From assembly GCA_020284085.1 (NCBI GenBank), contig JACEVL010000515.1, positions 894,501 to 958,500 of the forward strand: 64,000 nucleotides of DNA. Direction: 5' to 3'. Positions within the stretch are counted from its first letter, which is position 1; each line of letters starts with the position of its first letter. The notes beneath the pieces are model-generated. The model was not told where the DNA came from and made no database searches. It saw only the letters and a list, made by a program, of their open reading frames with translations. The translations under genes were made by a program, and so were the position numbers. Positions 1-12,900 of the stretch are shown piece by piece. Source of the DNA: Aporrectodea caliginosa (taxonomy: Eukaryota; Annelida; Clitellata; Crassiclitellata; Lumbricidae).

Positions 1-2364
1 TACCACGGATGCTACTGTATGTTTTGTGTTTGACTGCACACTATCAATGCAACCTAGTCCACAAACAATGAACATAATGTTATCTGTCAACTTTGGATAG
101 GAATCTGTTGATTGGGCATCATGAGTGCGTGCCTGAACCCACCACTGGTGACTATTCCAGTTTTCTGTAGACTGTTCTGCTTACTGATGAAATGGTTGCC
201 CGTAACAACATTTAACATCATTTCAGTTATGGAAGTGAGCACCCGACTGATTAAGTTTCATTCAAGTTCCACCGTATTAATTTCTAACATTTTTACATTT
301 AAATTACACTATATCGTTGGTCCTAATATTTTAAATCCAAAGGCACTTCTCATAGGCAGATTGAGACCAAATTGAAGCAGCCAAACAGTTGAGAACGGTA
401 GTAGTAGTTTCAGTTTAAGGACACTGTGATAACAAAGATCATTAGCCCTTGCCCCCTCCTCCTTTATCCAGGTTTGGGACTGGCACTGCCAGAGTACAAG
501 CATGGTGGACTTGTTGAGAATGGTATTGACCGGTTTGAAATTAAGCCATACCTTGAAGAGCCGGAAAATAGCATCACAGCTCTGCATTCAGTTCAAATGC
601 AGACCAATCCCCAATCAGTCTGCCTGAATAATCTTTCCCTTCCTGCCTCCCTCCTTCATTCCATCCAACCAAAGGCCAGCCATTTAATGAGACAGTTTGG
701 CAGATGACATCAACCGGATTCCTGAACAGACAGACGTCATTAGAGGCTTCTACTGTAAACCAAAGACCCTTGAACTCATAACTCAGGAAGTCAAGGGATA
801 CCCAATATCCACAGACAACTACAATCTCACACTGCTATTCCCAAGTTCCCTGTATGTTGTTCAAATTTCCCTTCACATACCCAGGGTTCAACTTTTATGT
901 TCTTTCCAACAATCAATTTCAATACTCTTCCAGAGTTTCTCCACGATAGTGTTTCAGTGATTTGCCCTCCTTCAAAATAATTTCCAATAATAAAGTCCCA
1001 TCGGTATACTGGAGGACACTGGGCGTTTCATACTAGACACCGGACATACAGTTTACTTTCCTTCCCATCAGATTTCAGTGAGCATTTATCAAACCACTTA
1101 CAGCTCAATACAGGAACACTAAGCCTATAGATTATAATTAATACAAAAATTTGTTATGTTCACAAGATTCACAAACAGACAGACAAGTATAATTGTACTA
1201 ATCATAAGCTGACATTATACCTGCAGCTAAGGAAAGTGACAAAGCCCCTAAGCATGTCACAACTGGGCTTGAGTTCCACAGAATTCCATTGGAAGTAGCC
1301 TAGCTCTTCTGAAACACCTCTGTGTTTCAACTGAATGCAGCTCTACTTAAGGCTTTAAAATATTAAAACCGAGGTAAGAGCTGCCATGAGCAGGAAACAC
1401 CTTTACAGCTGTTTAGTTCTAGCATTGATAAATGCTGCCAGTCAGTTTCCAAAAAGTTGGCTATCTCAATAGCTCACAATAACTGCAACATGTAAAACTT
1501 GTTAAAGGGAAGGAATATGTAAGGAATAGCAGTGGTCAGTGTCTAGTAATAAGGGTAGGTTCTTGCCTCATTAGGTATCTTACCCATTATGGAAGACTCA
1601 TTATAGGCCAGGTAGGTGGCAATGCACCCATGGAGAGATTTATCACCATAGCCGGCGGTGGGTAATAGCCCTGCAGTGCCGGAGGTTAAACAAAGAGGGG
1701 TATGAGGTAAGCAGTCTTCAACTATATCCCAATAAAAACACCTCAAAAACCACAAAGGTAATTACTCAGGGATTGGTACAAAAACCAATGGCTAGGTATT
1801 ACCATTTGAAAGGGGCCAACAAAGCCACGAAATATTACACTAGATGCAAGCTGTAAAATTAACAGCAGCAATTTTACCCCTGGTTATGAAGGGGTCAAGA
1901 AATACGTTGTGCCCCCTGCTGGCAGGATTAGTCATGCACTTGATCACAGAACACATCACAGTATACAACGCAATACAATGCTACTGAATTTTCCTAATAC
2001 TCTCTTACACAGACCTGCAATTAAAAGCCTGACGACTGGGTGAATCACAAAAGCTAGGTCAAATGGTTTAGTCCAAATGAAGAAAATAATCAGGTGTATT
2101 TCAAGTAGAATATTACAAAGACAGATTGACAAACAGAAGGAAAATTCAAGTGTGCAAGACCCATTTGTAAGAGTAGGCTACACGTTCTTTAGCTATAGCA
2201 AACCACATACACAAATAAGTATGTTGCTTTAGGTAAGATGAAGCAACATACAGCAATTCAATGTTGCAGTTCTACTCACGGGTAACCATTAATTCATTTC
2301 TCACAGACAACATCATCAAACATCAGAAATAACCTGAAGTTCCAAATAACCTGAAGTTCCTTAC
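1..2364. other. no confident gene
   Basis: AT-rich sequence. A strong plus-strand acceptor (cctcctcctttatccag, ending near 471) precedes an open stretch reading GLALPEYKHGGLVENGIDRF, but no donor or homology supports an exon. Nothing else is recognised. Confidence 0.4.
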
Positions 2365-2456
2365 CTTGATCACGAGTTTGCTTTGGTGGTTTGTCAATGT
2401 TGGGTGTGGGAGTGTTGCTTTCCAGGGACAGTCTCCTTCGAGGTGTCTGGTTGAAC
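2365..2456 (-). CDS. orphan coding exon of an unrecognised gene
   Basis: 92 bp between the acceptor tctgggtgtaag and the donor CAAG/GTAAGG. The open frame reads FNQTPRRRLSLESNTPTPN followed by DKPPKQTRDQ. RRRLSLE resembles a basophilic kinase site and the rest is Ser/Thr-Pro rich, so a disordered regulatory region is likely. No partner exon was found with confidence in 1-17 kb, so the gene would run leftward out of the window. I do not recognise the family. Confidence 0.4.
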
Positions 2457-4752
2457 CTTACACCCAGAACAAAAAAACACAAGTTTTTAAATTAGGACTG
2501 TTGGCATAACAATCAATACCATTCATTTGAAATGTAGCATGAATCAATGTAATGTATGTGTTATATACAAACAATCTTCAAAACGTAGGTATTAGAAACC
2601 ACATTCAGTAATAAACATTGGGTGATCTTCACCCTGGCGACTTTGACAATAGATTGCCATGTTTTCACACATACAGTAGTCATCCTTCTGTGAATACTGG
2701 CCATGCAATAAACTTCAATCTATGATACTACTACTACTATTCCTTTATTTCAAAAACTCGTTGACACAATCGCAACAAGATTAGCAAGCACTCCGTAGTC
2801 CTACAAGACAAGCACCTCAATACCTCCTCAACAGCGTCCAGCATGTCAATCACGTTTCTCTGAAGCAGTATCTCCTGAACATTAGCCCCTCATGAAAGGA
2901 TATTCTCTGAGGGTGCCGTAATGAGGCAAAATTACCCAGGGAAATCCAAGTTGTGGAGCTTTAAGCTATGAATCTATACTCAAAAGTACACTACATAGTA
3001 GATATATATCTGCAGTACTCATTAATTACACGTAATAAGGAAATGCATTTGAGGAACAAAAATTCTTTCTGGATGAACTCTATGAACAGTACTCAAGAAC
3101 ACAGCTGACCACCTCCGATTTTATTACAGTAACTATCACCTATTGCAATGAGGGAGGGCTCATTCATTAGGCCAGAACTGCACTTAGGAAAATCTACACC
3201 CAAAACTTCATTCACAAGAACACTGCATGAAGATATGTTATCAGAGGTCACTGCACTAGCCTAGTTCAAATAAATTCACATTCACAGGGAGCCTCTCCGG
3301 TCTCTCAATGGCCAAGAATCTCTCAATGGTCAAGGCAGCCACTCAGAAAGATTGATTAGTTTGAATCTGTCATGGCCACTATGACCCACTAGTAGAACAC
3401 CCACTTGACCCAATTTAGTGAACTAACCATTCTGAAGCACACTTTATTAATGACCCCACCCCAAAAACTGGCAGGAAGCAGACTACCTTATCTGGGTCAG
3501 TATAGAGAATTTCAATGCATAATCATTTAATTGTTATAATTCTAGGGAACATTGATAATTAAAAGTCAACAGTGCAATTAAGAGCCTAAAAAAACTACCT
3601 CATTATAGCATTCTGTCCCTTAGATGAACCTTAATTAACATCTGAGTCCATTTGTGCCAACGTTCTGATCCTTGTCCTCATCTGTCTCAGCACCAAAAGT
3701 ATTAGAATATACCTAATACTTAGCTCATACACCTCCTACTGATTGTACATGAATTCATGATGGAAATGATATGCACTGAGTGAAATCATTTGACAACTAT
3801 GTATAATTGTATATTCAACACTTCTAACCATAACCCAGCTCATCACTACAGCCATTGATTCTCAGAGGTCATCATTCATCTAAAGGTCACAGGCCCTTAC
3901 ATTGATCAGTTAGTACGCAAAATCCCAAGTCTGGTCTCATTTTTTCTGCCATACTGTGCTATTGTTTTCAGTGTGGAACAGACAATAAACAAGGAGTTAT
4001 TTCTGCCCAGCTGGCTGCATCCATGATTAGAGGAGATAGATCAGAAGGCAAGGTCAGTTCCATGGTTCTGCTGGTACAAGCACTTCACATCGGTCTATCT
4101 ATATCCTGTGAAGAGCCATTAGGTCCATCTATCTATATATCATTAGGAACGCAAGATCTTCTGTCGTTTATAGAAAGAACACAGAGACAGAAGAATGATG
4201 ATAAGAAGAGCAGAGAACTGTGGGATACTTGAAGAACCAAGGAAGTACCAAGATAACTTGTCATCTGATTACTTCAATGCCGGCCAGGAGATAGGCCATA
4301 AACCAGTGAGCTTGAGAATATATATACAAAAACCTATACAAACACATACAAAGACACAATATATATATTATATATAGTATGTGATGCCCAATAAGATAAA
4401 GTTCTATTAACATGGGTATCAACCCCTGTAAATTCTAGGCCTCCCACTGGAACCTATGGAAACTGGAGGGTACAAATATTTGTATATTGGAATCTTTAGT
4501 AAAGACTTCAGAGACCAACTAATAAACTGGAGGAATTATTCTGTTCAGCTGATTCTTGCTCAATTAAATTCTTTAAAAGGTGCATTCTTGTGAACTAACT
4601 TCAGTGTTCTTGCAGACCTTGATCACACACATAGCACCAAGCTGCTATGCATAAAACAGGGTAACTGGCTTTATCCCAAGATTACAAACACATATTTCAA
4701 GCCTTGATATAATTTGTTATCACATAAGAATGCTATGAAGCAGTACTATTAG
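2457..4752. other. non-coding, LINE-like 3' tail near 2.71-2.79 kb
   Basis: No gene seen. On the minus strand 2790-2711 ends in ATAAAGGAATAGTAGTAGTA, the same tail as at 12.17 kb, which looks like the 3' end of a non-LTR element ending in a short TAG repeat. Confidence 0.4.
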
Positions 4753-5193
4753 CTAGCCAATTTTCATCAAGCCAGCTACTTCATGATAGATTAGATTACC
4801 TACTTTGCCAGCATTATCATGAGCATTAAAAAGGACCCATGTGAGCTCTTTACGGGTCCCGTATGGAAATATGAGTCTTATTATGGGCATATATTGGCAG
4901 GGCATTAGGTCAAGACAGAATCGCATGAAGGTCAGAGTTAGATTGGGCTCATTTAAATGATATTGAGTTTGGCAAGCGTGGTCTTTTTGTTGTAGAGAAT
5001 TCCAAATACGAGCCGCAGTAGAGCACAATCCTTTGTCCAGATGGATCCCATGTGGGACCAACATTCCAACACTACGCCCTCTTGCAGTCGACGAAGGCGA
5101 TCGATGCCAGCCCCCCTCCATGTTGGTGGCCTTCAAAACCTCAATTTCCAACAGTGTAAGCATGACTGTGCTACCGGCCATACGCGAAATCAA
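4753..5193 (-). pseudogene. possible retroelement coding fragment
   Basis: A 146-codon open frame. STAARIWNSLQ resembles the AxRxWNSLP motif near the end of many LINE reverse transcriptases, but the flanks do not align convincingly. Related blocks occur near 7.5 kb and 11.3 kb (a 'cacatggatcccatg' core), so a dispersed repeat is likely. Confidence 0.3.
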
Positions 5194-5760
5194 CTGATTT
5201 CAATCGGAAAACAAAGAACACAGAGAACACGAAGCCGCTTTGGCTGATTTCAACCAGAGAGCAGAAAAGGTGAACCAGATGAGAGTACGACACTGCACTG
5301 GTCATTTTCAGGCATAGAACAAAAGAAAGAATCAGAAAAGAAAATGAAGTGATTTTGGCCGAATCCAACAGGAGAACAGATAAGAAGAAAATGAAGTGAT
5401 TTTGACCGACAGAAAAGAAAATGAAGTGATTTTGACGAATTCAACCGGAGAACAGATAAGACTCAGAAAAGAAAATGAAGTGATTTTGGCCGAATTCAAC
5501 CGGAGAACAGATAAGACTCAGAAAAGAAAATGAAGTGATTTTGACCGAATTCAACCGGAGAACAGATAAGACTCAGAAAAGAAAATGAAGTGATTTTGAT
5601 TTTGACCGAATTCAACCGGAGAACAGATAAGACTCAGAAAAGAAAATGAAGTGATTTTGGCCGAATTCAACCGGAGAACAGAAAAGATGCACCAACCAGA
5701 GGAGAGTACGATACTGCTCTGGTCATTTTCAGTTACAGAACAAACTGAAGAAAGAGCCAG
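5180..5760. repeat. 55-bp minisatellite
   Basis: About five copies of a 55-bp unit (core tgaagtgattttggccgaat, then tcaaccggagaacagataag) lie between 5330 and 5700. The flanks 5257-5320 and 5675-5742 resemble each other (gagagtacgacactgc versus gagagtacgatactgc), so the array sits inside an older duplicated unit. Confidence 0.85.
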
Positions 5761-6358
5761 ATCAGTTTTCAAGCGTCGAGTTGCACAACAACCAATGCAT
5801 TGACTGCAGTGCTCACGGAAGGAAACCTCTCTATCTCATCAAAGGCTGGGTCATACAGGTAAAACCTACCTGAGTGGTGCAGGGTACATAATGGAATTTA
5901 GTCTTTACTGAATCTTAATTGACTTTACGGTTAACGTGTTTCCTACCTTACTTTAGTCTATTTTTAACCTGCCCACATTTTAGCTTAAGCTGTCTCTTGC
6001 CTTTACTCCGACTTAATATCTTCCTGCATGCATCTGTGTCAGGTGATGCTCTGGTATGACCTGGAGCTTGGAGGGATGTTGTCTTTGTGATTTTAGCAGT
6101 TAGAAACCACATCCCAGAGGACTGTTGTTAGTAGATGTGTAGAGTTCTCTAGATTCAAATGACCATGGCTCAGGGAATTTGATGACACTTGATGGTTTCC
6201 AGTGGGATTCTGATCATTTAATTATATCGCCCAACCACATATAGTTTATCTGATTTAGAGGTCAATCTTATAAGCCTCTACGCTCTAGACTGGCAATCTG
6301 ATTATTAATGGTAGTAATGTGATGATTATCTATGTAGGTGGCTGGTGTCTTTTTGCAG

Positions 6359-6452
6359 ATGGCCTAGGCGTTGTCCTTGGTGGAAAGATGCAACAAGAAT
6401 GAAAAAAAGTGAAAATCAATTTCGAAAACCGCTGAGATATTCAAAGTTAAAC
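6359..6452 (+). CDS. candidate exon A of a duplicated pair
   Basis: 94 bp between ctttttgcag and the donor AAAC/GTAAGAAG. It is open in one frame: WPRRCPWWKDATRMKKSENQ, ending YSKLN. It is a diverged copy of 8715-8827, with both splice sites kept. Product unknown. Confidence 0.3.
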
Positions 6453-6774
6453 GTAAGAAGTATTCGTTTGGGTCTTCGGACAACAACAGATCGTTCACCA
6501 GAGGGCACCATGTACCACATACCGAAAACTGTTGACTGGCATCGTGGCACGTGCTTCATCAGAGAGACAGAACTGTCGCACGAAACACGGTTATGGAAAG
6601 TGTCGGCAAAAGTACTGAGCAACATAATGGTAAGTAAGAAATTGAAACAACACATCTTATCTAGTCTCATCGAACCCGATATCATCTTATCTCATCGCAG
6701 CTTCTTCTATGGCTCCGCTATCACACAAGGCCTCAGTCGATGATCGCTTCAGTTGGAGCTGTAGTCAGAATTCT

Positions 6775-6865
6775 TAGCCCATGGGAAGGCCGGTTAATAT
6801 CTCATGTAGGTCTTCTGAGTAGCTTCTTGAAGGGGCGCTATATAAATGCTCTGAATGAATGAATT
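6775..6865 (+). mobile_element. SINE 3' tail
   Basis: It ends gaaggggcgctatataaatg followed by ctctgaatgaatgaat. The same tail recurs at six or more places in the window, in both orientations. Confidence 0.6.
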
Positions 6866-8714
6866 ATGGAGGGCTGTCCCGGCGATGCCAAGGAATGGGG
6901 CGCAACTCAAATTTTGAGACCAATCGTTTAATTATTTAGCTAATTACTTTGTCTTGAAATATGAAATATCCAGCATAAATTAAATAAATGTAATAAAATT
7001 AAATTGCAAAAAATAAAAGTGTATATAAATAGGCCTAATAAACTAATGGATACCTGTGCAGGCCTATTTAAAAATTGTCGTTGATTCGTTTGAACATTAT
7101 TCGTAAATCGCCATTCCAAACTGTTTCATTACATTACAATGTATCGTATATCTATATATTTTCATTTGTATTATAATATATATGTTCTCAAAATTTTCAT
7201 AATTTACGTAGCTTTTAGTTAAGTAAACTTAAGTTAATCTTTGGGCTTACGCTTGTTACGGTACTGATGGAAACCAGCAATGAGGGTACGGAGGTCAGGA
7301 ATAAACGTAAATTGTTCTCTGTGAAATAATCCTGGCCTAATGATGCTTGGTAATAGTTAAGGCGGAACGTTTCAGTCCTTGGTCTGTATATGGGGATTGT
7401 TTTGGGTTTTTACCCATAAGGGCCATTTTGTCTTTTATGGACCGTAGTTGCATATTATGGCATTTGTACTTATCCCAGGTGGTCGTGATCATGCCAACCC
7501 TCCTCCGCCAGCATGACCACATGGATCCCATGAAGGATCCCACTCTTCCACATGGGACCTAACGGAACTCTCACTCTGTTGAGAGAGTTTCAGTCTTCAT
7601 AAAACACTGACATCTCCGAAGTGAGGATGTCAACCTGTCTCAAAGAGAGAAATCGATCTTAATGAAAATGAAACGCAGGGCACACACTTCATCGACAGAC
7701 GGAGCTGTTACCCTGGGCTCGGCCTTCATAAAAAGACGCAACAGTCTTTGAGGTGATGTCACACAGTTCGTCAAAAAGACACAACTATTCTATGAGGTTG
7801 GGTCTTTGGGTCTCATTGGGTCTATGAGGTTGAGCTCAGGGCGCTTTGGAGAACCTTCAAGTGAGGCTTAAGCCTTCGTGATACAGAAACATTGAACTGG
7901 TCTCCATCAAAAAAAGAGAACTTTTTGTAAACAAAAAAAGCGTCAAGTCTTGTGACACTTTTGTCGCCAGCGATGAACATCGTCACTCAACTTTGCCTCC
8001 GGAATGCGAGGAACATAGCGTCAAGAAAGTACTCTACAGATTCGGTCATTACGAAAAGCGACACCTGGTGAGTAAGAAATTGAATCAATGCATATTTTAT
8101 AATTCAATCTGATTGCATCTATTGTTCGTTATATAAAAGAGGTCGTTGCATCTGGTCTCATCTTATTTCATCTGAGCTTCTTCTATTGCGCCACACCAAT
8201 TGACCCAGATGGATGGGTGAGTGGACGGGCGGATGGATGGATGGTGGTAAGATGGATGAATCGATGTTTGGCTGGTTGGATGATACTTAATGATAGAAGC
8301 CCTACATACCGAGCCAACTCGACTTGAAGATTGAAGAGTGTAATTATGAATGCACCTGCACTAACCATCTAATCTAATCTTATCCAGCCATCACATCCAA
8401 TCTAATCTAATCTAATGACTTCTAATCAGTTGATGGTCGATTACCTATGTGCCTGGCACTGCCTGCTTGCCTTCCTTTCTGTCTTGTCTGTCTGTATGCA
8501 TCTCTGTATAATATTTATGTTTTTCGGGTTGATGATTGCTTATACTGTATACACTCAACTGAGCAGCTGGGAATCTGATGGTTCTCAACTGGATCATGTT
8601 TAAATATAGTTTACATGATCTAAAGTTGACAGAGGCCTTCAGTCTCTATGCTGTATGATAATCTGATCATTAATGTGATGTTCACCTGTATGATTGACTG
8701 ATGCCTTTGTGCAG

Positions 8715-8827
8715 ATGGAATAAGTGTTATTCTTGGTGGCAAAGACCTGTGTAATCAGACGAAATAGGGCAGTCAAGAAATGTGAAAAGCAGTTTCGAAA
8801 CTTGTTCAATAAAATGGAAATATAAAC
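8715..8827 (+). pseudogene. candidate exon B, diverged copy of 6359-6452
   Basis: 113 bp between tttgtgcag and AAAC/GTAAGAATT. The matching frame starts WNKCYSWWQRPV and is then stopped by TAA, so it is probably dead or used in another way. Homology with exon A extends about 120 bp upstream into the intron. Confidence 0.3.
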
Positions 8828-8954
8828 GTAAGAATTGTTCAACACAGGCTTTGCTTTCCTTTTCTATAGTTTCCATTTGTTACGCTGCTGTGTTGTGAGA
8901 TTTGTTCCTCGAGATGTTATTGTTACAGAGTTTCTTACCTTACTTTACTTTCAG

Positions 8955-9112
8955 CCTACTCAAACTTGAGCCGGAAATTTTCAGTCGCAACAACTTCTAC
9001 ATGCCGCACGATTCTTCATCAGGTGGTGAGATGTCGTCTACGAACCACATTCTGAGAAAAGTTTCGGGAATTGTCCGTCCAGTCTTTTGGCCCAGAACAC
9101 GCTGTAGTGAAG
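8955..9112 (+). CDS. candidate exon, unrecognised
   Basis: 158 bp between a good pyrimidine-rich acceptor (ttaccttactttactttcag) and the donor GAAG/GTAGGA. One frame is open throughout, phase 1 in and 1 out: LLKLEPEIFSRNNFYMPHDS at the start, VRPVFWPRTRCSEG at the end. It could belong with the exon pair at 6.36 and 8.71 kb. No family recognised. Confidence 0.3.
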
Positions 9113-9584
9113 GTAGGATATGATCATGTAATCAACAAATAAATGGCTTACCTGTCTGAGGCTTGAACGGGTACTTGGCTCTTCTGGCCTAGGGACAGAA
9201 TCCACTCCTCTGAGAATTGTTGTTAATAGATATGTCTAATATATTACTTACTTCCTCAGCTTTAATAAGTTTACTTACCGTAAACTGTCAGCGGGAAGAT
9301 GTATGTCCGCGAACATGTCTCAGTGCTATCATTGCTGGGTCTGTTATTCTTTCCCAATTAACTAATGAAGAGTTAATTATAGTTTCATGGCCTCCCATCC
9401 CAGCTAGTAAGCGAATGAGACTCCAGGTTCTTTCAAGGTTATCAGTATATTTACAGAAATCAGCTGCATATTAATAAGTTCTTTCAGCTTTAGTCCAAAC
9501 TCTTTTGAATTCATTTCTGTCGGCTTTTCATTTCGCTTGTTGTGATGGCTTTTGTAAAAAGCTTTGGCATTGCAATTGCAATTG

Positions 9585-9660
9585 GAATTAAAAATTTATA
9601 TAGCACCGCTCAAAGAACAGAACAAATCGGTGACGCTCTTTACGCTTTCCTATGTGATGC
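9585..9660 (-). mobile_element. SINE/LINE 3' tail (minus)
   Basis: On the minus strand: gagcggtgctatataaattt, then a degenerate AATTGC repeat. This is the same tail family as at 6.8 and 34.0 kb. Confidence 0.45.
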
Positions 9661-10327
9661 TAAATGTAATTAGGACCTACTCTTTTACATAAGTTAAATA
9701 GCAAAACATATGCACAGTAAAGTAGAACAGTCACCAGTGGCTGTCCCATGCGCACAAGTGGAGCCAACGAACGGATTCTCATCTAGAGTATACGAAATTA
9801 CACTACGTGCCACATAAGGCTTACTGATGTATATGGGTTCGGCACCGACAAACTAGACCCGTCCCAGCATGGGAATCTTGTAGTATTTTCTTTTCTATAA
9901 TGATACTACATATCTATCATAACGTGTAATAATAATAATTTTCGTTGATTTGCTGTGTTTCTGTAGGTACGGTACCGGTGCAGGTGTGAATGAGGAGAGA
10001 TGGAAGGGTGCAGGTCTGAGTGAGGAGAGATGGAAGGGAGATGAGGGTCGTGATGGTGGTGGGTGTTGGGCTGAACTGAGGCTTTGTCTTGTTTCGTTGT
10101 TATGTATTAGGGGTTTATTTGTTGTCGGCTGCTGGGCCAATGGCGTGGGTTAAAACCCCGTAAGCTCATGAAGGCAGAGGGGCCACTGGCGTGGCGTGTC
10201 ATAAAATCCCGCAAGCCCCATTATTATTTATTTTGAATTTATTTTTTATTTTCTTAATTTTGTATTGTTTTGCCGATGATGATGAGAATGAGGCTAGAAA
10301 AGTAGGAGCGAAGACGAGGTTAGAAGG

Positions 10328-10395
10328 AAGAAGGTGGTGGAGGTGGTGGAGGTGGTGGAAGTGGTGGAGGTGGTGGAGGTGGTGGAAGTGGCATC
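10328..10395 (+). repeat. TGG-rich simple repeat
   Basis: A ggtggaggtggtgga run; it gives an artificial Trp/Arg-rich open frame. Confidence 0.9.
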
Positions 10396-10560
10396 GGGAG
10401 AAGTCATCGAGAGGAGAACAGCGGTAAGTTTTAATGTATTCAAGGCTGATGAAATCAAATGCTGATTATTATGATTCTAGTCTAGTAGGTCTACACTTAT
10501 AATGAATGATTTATGCAATTTATGAATGAATGAATGGGCTTTGAGATGAACTCGTATGAA

Positions 10561-10565
10561 ATCTA

Positions 10566-10629
<64 letters not shown>

Positions 10630-10656
10630 ACTCTCTCACTCTCTCTCTCTCTCTCT
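10561..10656 (+). repeat. (CTGT)n-(CT)n microsatellite
   Basis: About eleven CTGT units followed by CT repeats. Confidence 0.95.
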
Positions 10657-10689
10657 ATGTATGCATAATATACATATAAGGCTTAGACA

Positions 10690-10975
10690 TGTGTAACCGT
10701 GGTCACTGGTCTATTTGATAAGGCTATACAAGACGGTCTTTCGGTTGGTCGATATTCCGTCTAGTGCTGTTCGGTAGCGTAGTGAGTGGATAGAGAGAAA
10801 TAGGAAGGAATGTTTCCTCAGAAGGCACTTGTTTTTGACATACTAGAGGGCAGATGTTCTGCGCGTAATTGGTTGATATGTAACAAAGACAAACGTATCA
10901 TTTGACTAACTTTTAAACTTTTTTACAGTGTTCGTCAGAGAAACGAGATGATGCAGGTCAGACAAGAGCTTCCAC
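10690..10975. repeat. left arm of a diverged inverted repeat
   Basis: It matches the reverse complement of 12548-13085 (for example gacggtctttcggttggtcg versus gacggtctttcgattggtcg, and gaaggcacttgtttttgaca versus gaaggaacttgtttttgcca). This arm lacks the 258-bp MITE present in the other arm. Confidence 0.75.
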
Positions 10976-11509
10976 CAACCGAGATATGAATGATTCGCTA
11001 TTCTCGACTTCATTTCCTCATCGTCGGCATACATCTATGGAAGCTGCCTAAGCGAAACAGTGAACACTTTAACGAACTGACCGGAATAAAGCGAACCAGT
11101 GGACACCTAACAGTGAACAGTGGAAACGAACTGACCAGAATAATAATAGGCGACAATATAACTGCAAACGGATAAAAAAAATGTATAATGTTACATCTTG
11201 TTTTTTATCTATTGTCATTGTGCTAGTTTTCACTGTTGTATGCATTGCCTACACCGGAGAGGGGATTGGTTACCTCTCCTGGGGGTGGTGGGGGGTCACG
11301 CCCGTGCCTGCCAGCATGCCACATAGACCCCATGTGATACTCATATTCCCATATGCGATCCCTAAGCAGTGCATGTAGAATCTAATGTATGGCATCTTAT
11401 TTCTATGAACATGTAGACTTGTAGAGGTTACCTAGGAGACCCATAAGGGTCCCGCTAACCATGCACCACCACCTGTGTCTGTACGCTGTGCTCAGTCGCT
11501 TGTGTCATT

Positions 11510-11705
11510 TCGTTCGCATTTCGTTCTCGGCTGAAAACTTACCTCTTTCAAATTGCTTATCCACCGTAGGCTGTCTCTCTGTCTCTAACGGACTGATCTT
11601 TTGGATGTTGACCTGATTACGGCTTGGTTTTGGTGTGCCATCGGTTGATGCCTTGTGCATTAGACACCGGCGCAATAGAAGTTGCTAATTACAATTACAA
11701 TTATA
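11510..11705 (+). mobile_element. LINE 3' end remnant
   Basis: A broken frame reading KLTSFKLLIHRRLSLCL resembles the LKTHLFK end of LINE reverse transcriptases. After it comes ggcgcaatagaagttgctaa and an ATTACA repeat, a tail akin to that of the SINEs here. Confidence 0.5.
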
Positions 11706-12164
11706 ACGTCCAAGAGGCCAATCAAAACTAAACATCGAGGATAGAGTCACACATGCTTTAACTAGACTTAATTAGAACTTAACTGGAGTGTATATTAGCA
11801 ATAGTATGAATGCACATTTACTAGGTCATAGTAATCACAGGTCGAAGCATTACATTGGGGAACATGTAGGGTTAGCATTTGAAGTGTCCTTGAATAACTC
11901 ATGAAACCCGAAAAATAATTATAGACACGCAATTTGCTGTTAAAGAGATGAAGGCTAGGTAAGGACCATATCTCAATAGGGTTTGCATTCCATGTTCTCG
12001 GCCCAGCACATTTAATTGAAGAGAGTCCTGTGTTAGAACGGGCACAGGGGATAAGGAAGGGAGTTGGGTTTCTGGATGGATGGGGGAATAAATGACTAAG
12101 TTAGGTCGAAAGAAATCTTGGTACATTGGACACAGCAAATTACAGTTATGGCATTACAGATAGG

Positions 12165-12640
12165 CTACTGCTACTATTCGTTTATTACACAAACTCCTTG
12201 ACACAAACACCACAAGGTACAAAGAAGAGCAGTTTAGAGATGGAAAAATAGTCAAATGGCTAGGAGGCTTAGGTGCTACCAGCATGAAAGCCAAGAGTAA
12301 ATAGGAGAGTCTTGAGACGCCGATTTACCAGAGTCTTGCCCTCACAACCATCTGACTTCAAATAGCAATTAGAAGGCTGGATCCTGGTGCAAACTGAAAG
12401 ACCCACCACGTTCGAACAAAGAGGAGACCCACTTTTAATGTCTGCAAGAGCTGATAAGATCAAATGCAAATTATTGTAATTCTGGTCTAGTAGGCCTAAG
12501 CTGATATGGACTTTCAGAACATTCACATCTCGGTTGGCTGAAGCGCTTGTCTGACCTTCATCATTTTCGTTTAGTTGAAGAACACTGTGAGACAGTTTAG
12601 AAGTTAATCGAATGACACATTCCTCCTTGCAATGTTGCAA
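12165..12640 (-). repeat. repeat with LINE-like 3' tail
   Basis: The minus strand ends in taataaacgaatagtagcag, matching 2.71-2.79 kb. The block 12434-12500 also matches 10435-10500 in direct orientation. An open frame of 123 codons runs through it, but its protein is not recognised and I do not call it a gene. Confidence 0.5.
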
Positions 12641-12642
12641 AC

Positions 12643-12900
12643 CAGTGCTTTTTTTCAGCCGGAACGGTCCGGAACGCCGTTCCGGGACCTTTTTTCAGCT
12701 ATTAGAATATAATTTAGCTAATTTTTAATTTTTTATTACAATTTTTGTAAATTAGTTAGATATCTTTATTTAATCTAAGTGCTTTCAGTGTTTATTGATA
12801 TTGATATTATATGAAACAAAAATATTACCATAAAATATGCCACTGTAACTGTTCTGAATTTGTTGAGTTCCGGAACCTTTTTTCTAGAAAAAAAGCACTG
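12643..12900. mobile_element. hAT-like MITE, 258 bp
   Basis: The terminal inverted repeats CAGTGCTTTTTTT / AAAAAAAGCACTG are perfect over 13 bp. The flanking 8-bp duplication TTGCAAAC (12635-12642 and 12901-12908) is perfect. There is no coding capacity. It interrupts the right arm of the inverted repeat. Confidence 0.9.

Larger units (their letters stand above)
5770..9480. other. diverged duplicated region with exon-like pieces
   Basis: Besides the exon pair, a donor-bearing block near 6600-6740 (gtaagtaagaaattgaaaca) recurs near 8045-8200 (gtgagtaagaaattgaatca), each followed by related catctt and agcttcttctat motifs. The stretch looks like an old local duplication of a small multi-exon locus. 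Confidence 0.4.
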
